Source of the DNA: Phaeacidiphilus oryzae TH49
GTDB taxonomy: Bacteria > Actinomycetota > Actinomycetes > Streptomycetales > Streptomycetaceae
NCBI RefSeq assembly: GCF_000744815.1
Contig: NZ_JQMQ01000005.1
Coordinates: 2,798,055-2,862,054 of the forward strand
Direction: 5' to 3'
Length of the DNA: 64,000 nt
Below are positions 55,090 to 63,705 of this stretch, piece by piece. Below the pieces are notes generated by a model that saw only the letters and a program-made list of their open reading frames with translations, was not told the origin of the DNA and ran no database searches. The first letter of the stretch is position 1. Every line of letters starts with the position of its first letter. A program made the translations under genes and the position numbers.

Positions 55090-56005
55090 ACCGGATCCTC
55101 GGGTCCAGGACCGCGTAGAGCAGGTCGACGAGCAGGTTGGCCACCAGGTAGACGATCACCAGGATCGTCACGAAGCCGACCACCGTTGAGGTGTTCTGCT
55201 GCACGATGCCCTGGTAGAGGGAGTAGCCGACACCCTGGATGTTGAAGATCCGCTCGGTGACCAGGGCGCCGCCCATCAGCGCGCCCAGGTCGGTGCCGAG
55301 GAAGGTGACGACCGGGACCAGCGAGTTGCGCAGCAGGTGGTTGAAGACCACCCGGCGGCGCGGCAGGCCCTTGGCGGTGGCCGTGCGGATGTAGTCCGCG
55401 TGGAGGTTCTCGGCGATCGAGGTCCGGGTCAGCCGGGCCACGTACGCCAGCGAGACGGAGGCCAGCACCAGGCCGGGGACGAGGAGTTGGGACCACGGCG
55501 TCCCGTTGTCCACGGACGGGCTGATGATCTGCCACTTCACGCCGAGGAAGTACTGCAGCAGGTATCCGATGACGAACACCGGCACCGAGATCACCACCAG
55601 GGTGATGATCAGGACGATCGTGTCGGCGGTCTTTCCCCTCCGAAGGCCGCTGAGCACGCCGAGCGCGATGCCGATGATCATCTCGATCAGGAAGGCCACC
55701 ACGGTCAGCTTGACGGTGTTGGGGAACGCGGTCCCCATCAGCTGGCTCACCGGCTGCCCGTTGTAGGCGTTGCCGAAGTTCCCCTGGAAGAGGTTGGCCA
55801 TGTAGTGGAGGTACTGCTCCCACAGCGGCCGGTCGAGCCAGAGGTCGTGCCTGATCTGATGGGCCACGGCCGGGTCCATGGCCTTGCCCTGGAACATGGC
55901 CGCCACGGGGTCGCCGAGGCTGTAGACCATCACGAAGATCAGGAACGTGGTCCCGATGAAGACCGGGATCATCTGGAGCAGGCGTCGGATGACGTAGCGC
56001 CCCAT
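55082..56005 (-). CDS. Oligopeptide ABC permease, DppB type (system 4)
   Basis: 307 residues. The first helix is MIPVFIGTTFLIFVMVYSLG, followed by DPVAAMFQGKAMDPAVAHQI and five more helices. The coupling loop is ADYIRTATAKGLPRRRVVFN and the end is VLDPRIRYA. Unlike systems 1 and 3 this is the ordinary, widespread OppB type. Confidence 0.93.
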   Translation of the reverse strand: MGRYVIRRLLQMIPVFIGTTFLIFVMVYSLGDPVAAMFQGKAMDPAVAHQIRHDLWLDRPLWEQYLHYMANLFQGNFGNAYNGQPVSQLMGTAFPNTVKLTVVAFLIEMIIGIALGVLSGLRRGKTADTIVLIITLVVISVPVFVIGYLLQYFLGVKWQIISPSVDNGTPWSQLLVPGLVLASVSLAYVARLTRTSIAENLHADYIRTATAKGLPRRRVVFNHLLRNSLVPVVTFLGTDLGALMGGALVTERIFNIQGVGYSLYQGIVQQNTSTVVGFVTILVIVYLVANLLVDLLYAVLDPRIRYA

Positions 56006-56044
56006 GGTGCCTCCTGGGTGGTGCCGGTGGTGAAGGAAGGCGGG

Positions 56045-56106
56045 GACAGGCGCCGGGGGGCGCGGACCGCTCTCCGTCGAGCGGCCCGGCCCCCCGGCCT
56101 CCTGTC
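56045..56106 (-). other. Imperfect long hairpin between binding protein and permease
   Basis: 56045-56072 (GACAGGCGCCGGGGGGCGCG and on) and 56079-56106 are near-complementary over 28 bases with a few bulges, loop of six. On the minus strand it follows the lipoprotein stop directly and precedes the permease by 39 bases, the same arrangement as in systems 2 and 3. Confidence 0.6.
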
Positions 56107-56118
56107 AGCCAGGTAGCG

Positions 56119-57759
56119 CTACTTCTTGACGGCCCACAGGACCGGGTTCGAGAAGCCGTCCATCTGAACGCCGGAGACGTTCTTGGAGTAGCCCGCGGTG
56201 GCGTTGGTGTACCACAGCGGGATCGCCGGCATGTCCCTCACCAGGAGCTGCTCGGCCTGCTGGAAGTACTTGTTCGCCTGCGCGGGGCTGGACGCCGCGT
56301 TGCCCTCGGCGATCAGCTTGTCGAACTGCGGGTTGTTGTAATGGGCGTCGTTCGCCGAGCCGTCGGAGGCGAACAGCGGCTGCAGGAAGTCCTCGGCCAG
56401 CGGGTAGTCCATCGACCACGAGGAGCGGAAGGCGCTGGTCATCTGCTTGTCGGTGATCTGGTTCCGCAGCGAGGCGAAGGTGGTCACCGGCTTGCCGACA
56501 CAGGCGGTGTTGTTGCCCAGGACGGTGTTGATGGAGTTGCACACCGCGCTCACCCAGGTGGCGTTCGGGCCGTCCGAGTTGTACGTGATGGTCATCTTGC
56601 CGCCGGGGAGGCCGCCGGCCTCCTGGATCAGCTTCTTGGCCTCGGTCGGGTTGTAGGTCCCGTACTGGCCGAGGATCGAGGAGTCGTAGCCGCCCGCGGT
56701 GCCGAGCGCGGGCGAGGTGAAGTCCTTCGCCGGCGTGACGGTGTCGTGGAGGATCGTCTTGGCGATGCTGTTGCGGTCGATCGCCATCGACAGGCCCTGG
56801 CGCAGCTTGGCGGCCTTGGCAGTGCCCCACTGGCCGTTGTAGAGCGGGAAGGCGATCTCGGAGATGTAGCCCGCGGGAGTGTTGACCACGCGGCCGCCGA
56901 GGTCGGAGTTCATGTTCGCCCGGTCGGTCTCCGGGATGTTGTTGTCGAGGAGGTCCAGCTTGTTGGACTGGAGGTCCGAGTAGGCCGAGTTGGGGTCGGT
57001 GTAGACCACCAGCTCGACGCCCTTGTTCTGGACCTTCTGGGTGCCGGCGTACGCGGTGTTCGGCACCAGCTTGAGGTTGGACCCCGGGGTGTAGGAGCCG
57101 GACACCTTGTAGACGCCGTCGCCCACCGGGTTCTTCGACCAGGCGGCCGGGTCCTTGAAGAAGGACTGCGGCAGCGGGTCGTAGGCCAGGAAGCCGAGCT
57201 GCTGCGGCCAGGTGGAGTTCTTGGCGGTCAGCGACACGGTGAACTCGTCGTCGTTGACGACCTTCAGGCCGGACATGGTCTTCGCGGTCGGGCTGCCCGA
57301 GGTCGGGTTGACCTTGTCGAAGCCCTTGACCGTGGCGAAGTACGCCGAGTTCAGCTGCTTGTTCGTGGAGAGCGCGGCGTAGTTCCAGGCGTCCACGTAC
57401 GAGTGGGCGGTGACGGGGGTGCCGTCGGTGAACTTCCAGCCGGGCTTCAGCTTGACGGTGAAGTTCTGCTGGTCGGTCGTGGTGATCGAGGCGGCGTTCT
57501 CGTTGATCGCCTTGTTGGTCTTGGGGTCGTAGGAGACCAGACCGGTCAGGATCGAGTCGATCACCTTCGAGCCGTTGACCTCGTTGGTGTTGCCCGGGGT
57601 CAGGGCGTTCTGCGGGGTGCCCCAGTAGTCGCTGACGACCCCGGCCCCGTAGGCGCCGCCGGCGCTGGACGAGCCGGACCCGCCGCCGCAAGCGGTCAGC
57701 GCGAGGGCGACAGCGGCCGCACCGGCGGCCAAGGTGATTCCACGCGTTGTCTTGCGCAT
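56119..57759 (-). CDS. Peptide ABC transporter substrate-binding lipoprotein (system 4)
   Basis: 546 residues. Signal sequence MRKTTRGITLAAGAAAVALA with lipobox L-T-A-C (C24). OppA/SBP_bac_5 family of the kind with DYWGTPQNALTPGNTNEVNG, then TDGTPVTAHSYVDAWNYAAL, which is a common Streptomyces OppA type. GGAGGCGCCTCC precedes the ATG. It is the first gene of the operon next to typA. In S. coelicolor, as I recall it, bldK lies near this position too, so position argues for this operon and gene order for the one at 38642 as the bldK counterpart. Confidence 0.93.
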   Translation of the reverse strand: MRKTTRGITLAAGAAAVALALTACGGGSGSSSAGGAYGAGVVSDYWGTPQNALTPGNTNEVNGSKVIDSILTGLVSYDPKTNKAINENAASITTTDQQNFTVKLKPGWKFTDGTPVTAHSYVDAWNYAALSTNKQLNSAYFATVKGFDKVNPTSGSPTAKTMSGLKVVNDDEFTVSLTAKNSTWPQQLGFLAYDPLPQSFFKDPAAWSKNPVGDGVYKVSGSYTPGSNLKLVPNTAYAGTQKVQNKGVELVVYTDPNSAYSDLQSNKLDLLDNNIPETDRANMNSDLGGRVVNTPAGYISEIAFPLYNGQWGTAKAAKLRQGLSMAIDRNSIAKTILHDTVTPAKDFTSPALGTAGGYDSSILGQYGTYNPTEAKKLIQEAGGLPGGKMTITYNSDGPNATWVSAVCNSINTVLGNNTACVGKPVTTFASLRNQITDKQMTSAFRSSWSMDYPLAEDFLQPLFASDGSANDAHYNNPQFDKLIAEGNAASSPAQANKYFQQAEQLLVRDMPAIPLWYTNATAGYSKNVSGVQMDGFSNPVLWAVKK

Positions 57760-58053
57760 GGAGGCGCCTCCTCAAAGACGTGCAGAGTGAGTTGTCGCTT
57801 CCCGCACCCCCCGAACCGGAGCGATGCCTTCCACTATCAGTGACCCCGGGTAGTGATGGGAACCAAATCCGATCTCGTTTTGGTCACGTTTATTCACGTA
57901 AATCTCAGTTTTCGGACACACCCATGTCGACCAACCCCGAAACAATCGGACATTGACGATGCATCAGCGAACGCGGTGTCACAAAGATCGGACACTCATC
58001 GGGCCTGCTGTATAGATATGCGACTACAGACTGTAGTAATGAATAGGGCAGAA
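57760..58053. other. Promoter region of system 4 with operator-like palindrome
   Basis: Nearly 300 bases with low GC for this genome (57840-58050). On the minus strand the stretch upstream of the lipoprotein contains AACGTGACCAAAACGAGATC (about 57871-57890) and TTGTGACACCGCGTTCGCTG (about 57968-57987). CTACAGACTGTAG lies at 58024-58036. No coding frame with proper codon use was found. Confidence 0.5.
58023..58037. promoter_or_regulatory. Perfect palindrome ACTACAGACTGTAGT
   Basis: Seven-base arms around a single central base. TACA and TGTA half-sites with short spacing are used by BlaI/MecI-type repressors. It is placed between the typA terminator and the promoter region of the system 4 operon, so it could control that operon from far upstream. 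No such repressor gene is in the window. Confidence 0.4.
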
Positions 58054-58096
58054 AAACCGGCCGCCGACCTCCGAAAAGGAGGCCGGCGGCCGGTTT
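58054..58096 (-). terminator. Intrinsic terminator of typA
   Basis: A 19-base stem (58054-58072 with 58078-58096, one G-U) and a five-base loop. On the minus strand the stem is followed by TT (after its own TTT end) and then CTGC, giving a short U-rich tail. It lies 47 bases after the typA stop. It is the only classical terminator with a U-run in the window. Confidence 0.8.
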
Positions 58097-58142
58097 CGCC
58101 CCTAGAAGCCAAGGACCGGGGTCCTGCGCTCTGAGAGGAGAA

Positions 58143-60008
58143 TCACCCCTTGGCGCGGGACCGGGCCCGCGCCCGGGTCGGCGCGTCCAGGATCACCTTG
58201 CGGATCCGTACGGTCTCCGGAGTCACCTCGACGCACTCGTCGTCGCGGCAGAACTCCAGCGACTGCTCCAGCGACAGCGTCCGCGGCGGAACGATCGACT
58301 CCGTCACATCCGCGGTCGAGGACCGCATGTTGGTGAGCTTCTTCTCCTTGGTGATGTTGACGTCCATGTCGTCCGCGCGGGAGTTCTCACCGACGATCAT
58401 GCCCTCGTAGACCTCGGTGCCCGGGCCGACGAAGAGGACGCCGCGCTCCTGGAGGTTGGTCATCGCGAACGCGGTCACCGCGCCGGCCCGGTCGGAGACC
58501 AGGGAGCCGGAGTTGCGGGTGCGCAGCTCGCCGAACCACGGCTCGTGGCCCTCGAAGATGGAGTGGGCGATGCCGGTGCCGCGGGTCTGGGTGAGGAACT
58601 CGGTGCGGAACCCGATCAGGCCGCGGGACGGGACGATCCACTCCATCCGGATCCAGCCGGACCCGTGGTTGGTCATCGTCTCCATCCGGCCCTTGCGGGT
58701 GGCCATCAGCTGGGTGATGGCGCCCAGGTGCTCCTCGGGGGCGTCGATGGTCATCCGCTCGATCGGCTCGTGGAGCTTGCCGTCGATCTCCCGGGTGACC
58801 ACCTCGGGCTTGCCGACGGTGAGCTCGAAGCCCTCCCGGCGCATGGTCTCCACCAGGATCGCCAGGGCCAGCTCGCCGCGGCCCTGCACCTCCCAGGCGT
58901 CCGGGCGCTCGGTCGGCAGCACCCGGAGGCTGACGTTGCCGACCAGCTCGCGGTCCAGACGGTCCTTCACCAGGCGGGCGGTCACCTTGTGGCCCTTGCC
59001 GCCCTTGCCGACCAGCGGCGAGGTGTTGGTGCCGATGGTCATCGAGATGGCCGGCTCGTCCACCGTGATCAGCGGCAGCGCGATCGGGTTCTCCGGGTCG
59101 GCGAGGGTCTCGCCGATCATGATGTCCGGGATGCCGGCGACGGCGCAGATGTCGCCGGGGCCGGCCTTCTCCGCGGGCTTGCGGGTGAGCGCCTCGGTCA
59201 TCAGCAGCTCGCTGATCCGGACGTTCTGCACCGAGCCGTCGCGCTTGATCCAGGCGACGGTCTGCCCCTTCTTCAGGTTGCCCTGCTCCACGCGGAGCAG
59301 CGCGATCCGGCCGAGGAAGTTGTCCGCGTCCAGGTTGGTGACGTGCGCCTGGAGGGGGGCCTCCTCGTCGTAGGTCGGGGCCGGGACGGTGGAGAGGAGG
59401 GTGGAGAAGAACGGCTCCAGGCTGTCCGAGTCGGCCGGCACGGTGCCGTCCTCCGGCTTGGTCAGCGAGGCGATGCCGTCCCGGGCGCAGGCGTAGACGA
59501 TCGGGAACTCGATCTGCTCCTCGTCCGCGTCCAGGTCGAGGAAGAGGTCGTAGGTCTCGTTGACCACGTCGTCGATCCGGGAGTCCGGCCGGTCCGTCTT
59601 GTTGATGCAGAGGATGACGGGGAGCCGGGCGGCGAGCGCCTTGCGCAGGACGAAGCGGGTCTGCGGGAGGGGGCCCTCCGAGGCGTCCACCAGGAGCACC
59701 ACCGCGTCCACCATGGACAGTCCGCGCTCCACCTCGCCGCCGAAGTCGGCGTGGCCGGGGGTGTCGATGATGTTGATGGTGACCGGGTCGCCACCGCCCT
59801 TGGGGTGGTACTTGACGGCGGTGTTCTTCGCGAGAATGGTGATGCCCTTCTCGCGCTCCAGGTCGTTGGAGTCCATCATCCGGTCATCGAGATGCTGGTG
59901 CTCCGCGAACGCGCCGGCCTGCTTGAGCATGGCGTCGACGAGGGTCGTCTTGCCGTGGTCGACGTGGGCGACGATGGCGACGTTGCGGATGTCAGAGCGC
60001 GTGGGCAA
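58143..60008 (-). CDS. typA: Ribosome-associated GTPase TypA/BipA
   Basis: 621 residues from a TTG at 60008, with GGGAGA 4 bases before it. Longer upstream frames give Arg/Pro/Ser-rich non-conserved sequence and were rejected; translation from TTG gives MPTRSDIRNVAIVAHVDHGK as expected for the family. G1 AHVDHGKT (14-21), switch EREKGITILAKN (51-62), G3 DTPGH (82-86) and G4 NKTD (136-139), then EF-G-like domains III and V and the TypA-specific C-terminal domain (GENSRADDMDVNITKEKKLT). It aids 50S assembly and stress adaptation. Normal length for the family. Confidence 0.95.
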   Translation of the reverse strand: MPTRSDIRNVAIVAHVDHGKTTLVDAMLKQAGAFAEHQHLDDRMMDSNDLEREKGITILAKNTAVKYHPKGGGDPVTINIIDTPGHADFGGEVERGLSMVDAVVLLVDASEGPLPQTRFVLRKALAARLPVILCINKTDRPDSRIDDVVNETYDLFLDLDADEEQIEFPIVYACARDGIASLTKPEDGTVPADSDSLEPFFSTLLSTVPAPTYDEEAPLQAHVTNLDADNFLGRIALLRVEQGNLKKGQTVAWIKRDGSVQNVRISELLMTEALTRKPAEKAGPGDICAVAGIPDIMIGETLADPENPIALPLITVDEPAISMTIGTNTSPLVGKGGKGHKVTARLVKDRLDRELVGNVSLRVLPTERPDAWEVQGRGELALAILVETMRREGFELTVGKPEVVTREIDGKLHEPIERMTIDAPEEHLGAITQLMATRKGRMETMTNHGSGWIRMEWIVPSRGLIGFRTEFLTQTRGTGIAHSIFEGHEPWFGELRTRNSGSLVSDRAGAVTAFAMTNLQERGVLFVGPGTEVYEGMIVGENSRADDMDVNITKEKKLTNMRSSTADVTESIVPPRTLSLEQSLEFCRDDECVEVTPETVRIRKVILDAPTRARARSRAKG

Positions 60009-60130
60009 GGGATCTCCCGATCGGGCGGTATGGCGTGCCGGGGCGGTCACGTTTACCACGGCGTGTCCAATGGTACGGGGGGTTGACGCGCGGCGAGTTT
60101 TCCCCCGAGCCGACCCCGGTCCCGGACACG

Positions 60131-60154
60131 GCCCCGCAGGCGCCGGTGCGGGGC
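60131..60154 (-). terminator. Hairpin after orphan binding protein
   Basis: GCCCCGCA (60131-60138) and TGCGGGGC (60147-60154) form a perfect 8-base stem around GGCGCCGG, 33 bases after the stop of the minus-strand lipoprotein. It separates the gene from typA, which needs its own promoter in 60009-60130. Confidence 0.55.
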
Positions 60155-60186
60155 GCCCGCGGGTCCCTGCGGAGCGCGGTCCGCGG

Positions 60187-62031
60187 CTAGCGGGTGAAGC
60201 CCAGCTTGGTGAAGTCCGGGGTCTCCAGGCCGAACGCACCGGCGCCGACCAGCCCCTTCCGTACGGAGACCAGCTGCGGCTTCTGGTAGAGCGGAACACT
60301 CGGGGCGATCGCCCAGATCCGCTGGTCGGCCTGGGTCGCCGCGTCCGCCGCCGCCTTCGCGTCCGTCGCGGAGAGCGACTTCGCCAGCAGCTGGTCGATC
60401 TGGTCGGTGCCGGCCCCGGAGAGGTTCAGTCCGCGCTGGACCGTCCCGTCCGGCCCCACGGCCGGCTTCTCGTACAGCGCCGCCTCGTCCGCGACCGGGT
60501 ACTCCGACGCCGGCCAGCCGAAGAGGGCCAGGTCGTAGTCGCCGGCGGAGACGTTCTGGGACAGCAGCGCGCCCGCGTCGACCGCCTTCACCCTGGTGTC
60601 GATCCCCGCCGCCGCCAGCTGCGCCACGACCAGGTCGGCGACCTTCTTCGCGGTCGCGGAACCGGAGGGGATGACCATCGTCAGGGTGAGCGGGCGCCCG
60701 TCCTTGCTCCGCACCGCCGAGCCGGACCCCGCCGCGGAGGCCGAGGCCGCGACCTTCGAGACCGCTGACGCCGAGGCCGCTGCCCCCGAGGCCGCCGTGG
60801 ACGCCGCCTTCGCGTCCCCCTTCGCCTCGGTGGTCCCGCCGGCGCCGGAACCGGCCCCTGACCCGTCCGTCCACCCGGCCGCCGCCAGCATCTGCGCGGC
60901 CCGCTCGGCGCCGCCCGCCAGCCGCGAGCTGTTGTCCGCGTAGCCCTCCTGGTCGGCCATCACCAGATGGTTGCCGAGGGTCGCCGCCGGCAGCCCGAGC
61001 GGGGCGAGGACCGCCTTGGCGATCGCCGGCCGGTCGATCGCGGTGGCCACCGCCCGGCGCAGCTCGGGGTCGGCCAGCGCCCCCGAGAAGCCGTTCAGCG
61101 TCACCTGCTCGTACGCCGGCGCCGCCGCCCGGTGGAGCGCGTAACCGGGGACCCCGGCCGCCTGGGCCGCGGTGGCCGTGCCGTCCTCGACCGCCGTGCT
61201 GAGGTCGGCCACGTCCAGCCGCCCGGCCCGCAGCCCGGCCAGTCGCCGGTCGTCCGGGACGGCCTGGAAGGACACCGCCGCGACATGCGGGCGGCTCCCC
61301 CACCAGTGGGGGTCGCGGGTCAGCCGGACCTCGCCGGTCTTCCGGTCCACCGAGGCGAGGGTGAACGGGCCGGCCGTCGCCGGCAGCCCGTTCCGCAGGC
61401 CGTCGGTGAAGGCCGTGGCGCTGCTCATCGCCGCCGCCGGGTAGAGCGGCGAGAAGAGGCCGCGCCAGGGGCCGAAGCTCCGGCCGTTCTGGAAGACCAC
61501 CCGCACGGTGTGCGGGTCCGAGCCCTGCTCGACGGAGGCGATGGCGTCGTAGCCGTCCGCCCGCACCGCGCCGTAGCCCTGCTGCCGGCCGCTGAGCGCC
61601 TGCCACTGGGCCTTGAAGTCGGCGGCCGAGAGGGGCTTGCCGTCGCTCCACTTCGCGGCCGGGTTGAGGTGGTACTCGATGGTCTGCGGGGAGTCCGAGA
61701 CCTGCTTGGCGGAGGCCAGGTAGGCGGGGTCGGCGCTGGACCTGCCGTGGGCGTCCTGGGTGAAGAGCCGCGGCAGCAGGGCGTCGTCGACGATCCCGGT
61801 GCCGGCGGTGGCCTCCGGCCGGAACGCGTTGAAGGTGGCGGGCACCGAGTCCAGCGCCCAGCGCACGGTTCCGCCGTCCCGCACCTGGTGGGAGGCCGCC
61901 GCGGCGACGTCCGCCGCGGCGGGCGGCACGGAGCCGCCGCCGGAGCAGCCGGCGGCGGCGAGGGACACCCCGAGCGCCAGGGCCGCCCCGAGCGCGGCCC
62001 TGGCGGGAGTGGTGTGCGGGTGTACCGACAC
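60187..62031 (-). CDS. Orphan peptide-type substrate-binding lipoprotein with Ala-rich insert
   Basis: 614 residues from a GTG with GAGGAGG about nine bases upstream. The signal sequence ends in L-A-A-A-G-C (C29). SBP_bac_5 family: GGTVRWALDSVPATFNAFRP, then EYHLNPAAKWSDGKPLSAAD, and further EKPAVGPDG. No permease or ATPase genes adjoin it, so it must use another system or act as a receptor. About residues 385-440 are an Ala/Ser/Gly-rich insert (SAVSKVAASASAAGSGSAV) with no counterpart in the other four binding proteins. Similar orphan lipoproteins occur beside typA in other Streptomyces (recalled, not checked). Confidence 0.9.
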   Translation of the reverse strand: MSVHPHTTPARAALGAALALGVSLAAAGCSGGGSVPPAAADVAAAASHQVRDGGTVRWALDSVPATFNAFRPEATAGTGIVDDALLPRLFTQDAHGRSSADPAYLASAKQVSDSPQTIEYHLNPAAKWSDGKPLSAADFKAQWQALSGRQQGYGAVRADGYDAIASVEQGSDPHTVRVVFQNGRSFGPWRGLFSPLYPAAAMSSATAFTDGLRNGLPATAGPFTLASVDRKTGEVRLTRDPHWWGSRPHVAAVSFQAVPDDRRLAGLRAGRLDVADLSTAVEDGTATAAQAAGVPGYALHRAAAPAYEQVTLNGFSGALADPELRRAVATAIDRPAIAKAVLAPLGLPAATLGNHLVMADQEGYADNSSRLAGGAERAAQMLAAAGWTDGSGAGSGAGGTTEAKGDAKAASTAASGAAASASAVSKVAASASAAGSGSAVRSKDGRPLTLTMVIPSGSATAKKVADLVVAQLAAAGIDTRVKAVDAGALLSQNVSAGDYDLALFGWPASEYPVADEAALYEKPAVGPDGTVQRGLNLSGAGTDQIDQLLAKSLSATDAKAAADAATQADQRIWAIAPSVPLYQKPQLVSVRKGLVGAGAFGLETPDFTKLGFTR

Positions 62032-62383
62032 GGTTGACCGACCTCCTCGTTCTTCCGCCCACCGCCGGATACCGACCGCTGGGCGACGCCGTTGATCGGA
62101 TTATTCGTATGGAAAGATTTTTCGGTGGTGGCGGAGACCACTGAAAGGCATCCCACGCCCCGGACCGCGGAGACACGAGGCGACGCACCGCTCGCACCAC
62201 TCGTAAGGAGTAGCGGGGGGCGCACGGATGACGGCCGTCGAGCCGCCATTACCGGTTGATCCGGCGCAAACCCCTTCCCTGCGGCAGTGATCCGCGCCAC
62301 ACTCGCAGCCATCGGCTGACAGTGGATCAGATCTTCCCGCTCCCCCGCCGAACCCGCTCCCCCGCCCGGAGGTGAACGAGCTC
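62032..62383. other. Divergent region between orphan lipoprotein and small coiled-coil gene
   Basis: 352 bases. The lipoprotein side is relatively AT-rich (GGATTATTCGTATGGAAAGA at about 62099-62118) and contains AATAAT/TACGAAT boxes on the minus strand. The other side is GC-rich. No gene was found. Confidence 0.45.
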
Positions 62384-62725
62384 GTGGCAACGGAACTCAC
62401 CAGCGTCACCCGGCAGTTGGACGATCTCGACCGCGCCGTGCTCGCCGCCCAGCAGCGGCACGGCAGCTGTCTGGAGGTCCGCCGCGCCCGCGCCGACCTG
62501 GAACATCTGCGGGAGAGCGTGGCTCTGCTGAGCGAACTGGACGGCCCGCAGAGGTCGGCCGAGCCGAAGGACCAGTACCGGCCGGGCGTCCTGCCCGGTG
62601 CTCGCGGAGCCGGGGTTCCGGCGACGGATCCGCCGTTCGTCCCCGTTCCGGACACGCCGTACGACCCGTCGTTCTGGGCGGGCGCGGAGGACGAGGGCAT
62701 CGGAGGGGCTTCCGCGACCCGCTAG
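62384..62725 (+). CDS. Conserved small coiled-coil-like protein
   Basis: 113 residues from the GTG at 62384, which has GGAGGTGA seven bases upstream. The GTG at 62372 lies inside that site and is less likely. The first 60 residues are helical with heptad-like Leu/Val spacing (LTSVTRQLDDLDRAVLAAQQ, then LEVRRARADLEHLRESVALL). The second half is Pro/Gly-rich and acidic (PVPDTPYDPSFWAG). No family function is known to me. It precedes the succinate dehydrogenase genes by 110 bases on the same strand. Confidence 0.7.
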   Translation: MATELTSVTRQLDDLDRAVLAAQQRHGSCLEVRRARADLEHLRESVALLSELDGPQRSAEPKDQYRPGVLPGARGAGVPATDPPFVPVPDTPYDPSFWAGAEDEGIGGASATR

Positions 62726-62834
62726 CCTGCCGGGCCCCAGAGGAGTATGACGGTGCGTCAGGAACATCACGTGCGATGTCCTCGACGGCCGTCGGAGCCC
62801 GCGGCCCGGCGAGGAGTTGGAGGATGAGGAGCAG

Positions 62835-63689
62835 GTGACCACCGACATCCGGCGCCCCGAGGGGCGAGGAGCAGAAGGCAGCGGGGGGCCCGGCCCCCAC
62901 CGGGGGGTGCACACCCCGGGCCGGGCGAGCATCGCGGCCCGACATCTGCGGACCGACCGCTGGTGGGTCCCGCAGACAGCCACCCTGGTCGCTCTGCTGG
63001 CCTTCATCGGCTACTCGACCTGGCGGGCGTTCGACGGCGCGGACTACTACTCCGCGCCGTACGTGTCCCCGTTCTACTCCCCCTGCCTGGCGGCGAACTG
63101 CGCGCGGATCCCGGGCGGAGCCGACCTGGCGGTCTTCGGCGACTGGTGGCGGCTCTCGCCCGCCCTGATCGTGCTGATCTTCCCGCTGGGCTTCCGGCTG
63201 ACCTGCTACTACTACCGGAAGGCCTACTACCGGGCGTTCTGGTCCTCGCCGCCGGCCTGCGCGGTCGCCGAGCCGCACGCCAGGTACAGCGGTGAGACCC
63301 GCTTCCCGCTGATCCTGCAGAACATCCACCGCTACTTCTTCTACATCGCGGTGATCTTCGCGGTGATCCTCACCTACGACGTGGCGCTGTCCTTCCGGGA
63401 CAGCCACGGGCAGTGGGGGCACGCCGGCCTCGGCACCCTGATCCTCCTCGTCAATGTCGGCCTGATCTGGGCGTACACCGCGTCCTGCCACTCCTGCCGG
63501 CACATCATCGGCGGGCGGATGCGGCACTTCTCCAAGCACCCCGTCCGATACCGGATGTGGGGCTGGGTGTCCAAGCTGAACGCCCGTCACATGCTGCTCG
63601 CCTGGTGCTCCCTGGCCAGCATCGCGGTGTCGGACCTGTACGTGTACCTCCTCGCCAGCGGTGCCTTCAGCGACCCGCGGTTCTTCTGA
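62835..63689 (+). CDS. Succinate dehydrogenase membrane subunit, actinobacterial Sdh1 type
   Basis: 284 residues from the GTG at 62835 (GGAGGATGAGGAG upstream; a TTG at 62817 has no site). An N-terminal tail is followed by five helices: TATLVALLAFIGYSTW, LSPALIVLIFPLGFRLTCYY, FFYIAVIFAVILTYDVALSF, GTLILLVNVGLIWAYTASC and HMLLAWCSLASIAVSDLYVY. His residues within or beside helices (NIHRYFF, CHSCRH, ARHMLL) are heme-ligand candidates. The layout matches the large membrane anchor of the Sdh1 complex (the Rv0249c type of mycobacteria). It holds the flavoprotein and iron-sulfur subunits on the membrane. sdhA follows after 16 bases. Confidence 0.85.
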   Translation: MTTDIRRPEGRGAEGSGGPGPHRGVHTPGRASIAARHLRTDRWWVPQTATLVALLAFIGYSTWRAFDGADYYSAPYVSPFYSPCLAANCARIPGGADLAVFGDWWRLSPALIVLIFPLGFRLTCYYYRKAYYRAFWSSPPACAVAEPHARYSGETRFPLILQNIHRYFFYIAVIFAVILTYDVALSFRDSHGQWGHAGLGTLILLVNVGLIWAYTASCHSCRHIIGGRMRHFSKHPVRYRMWGWVSKLNARHMLLAWCSLASIAVSDLYVYLLASGAFSDPRFF

Positions 63690-63705
63690 AAGGGACGACA
63701 CAGAC

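Noticed and set aside
60009-60299. Longer N-terminus of typA
   Set aside because: The upstream translation is Arg/Pro/Ser-rich and unlike TypA; TTG at 60008 gives the standard N-terminus.
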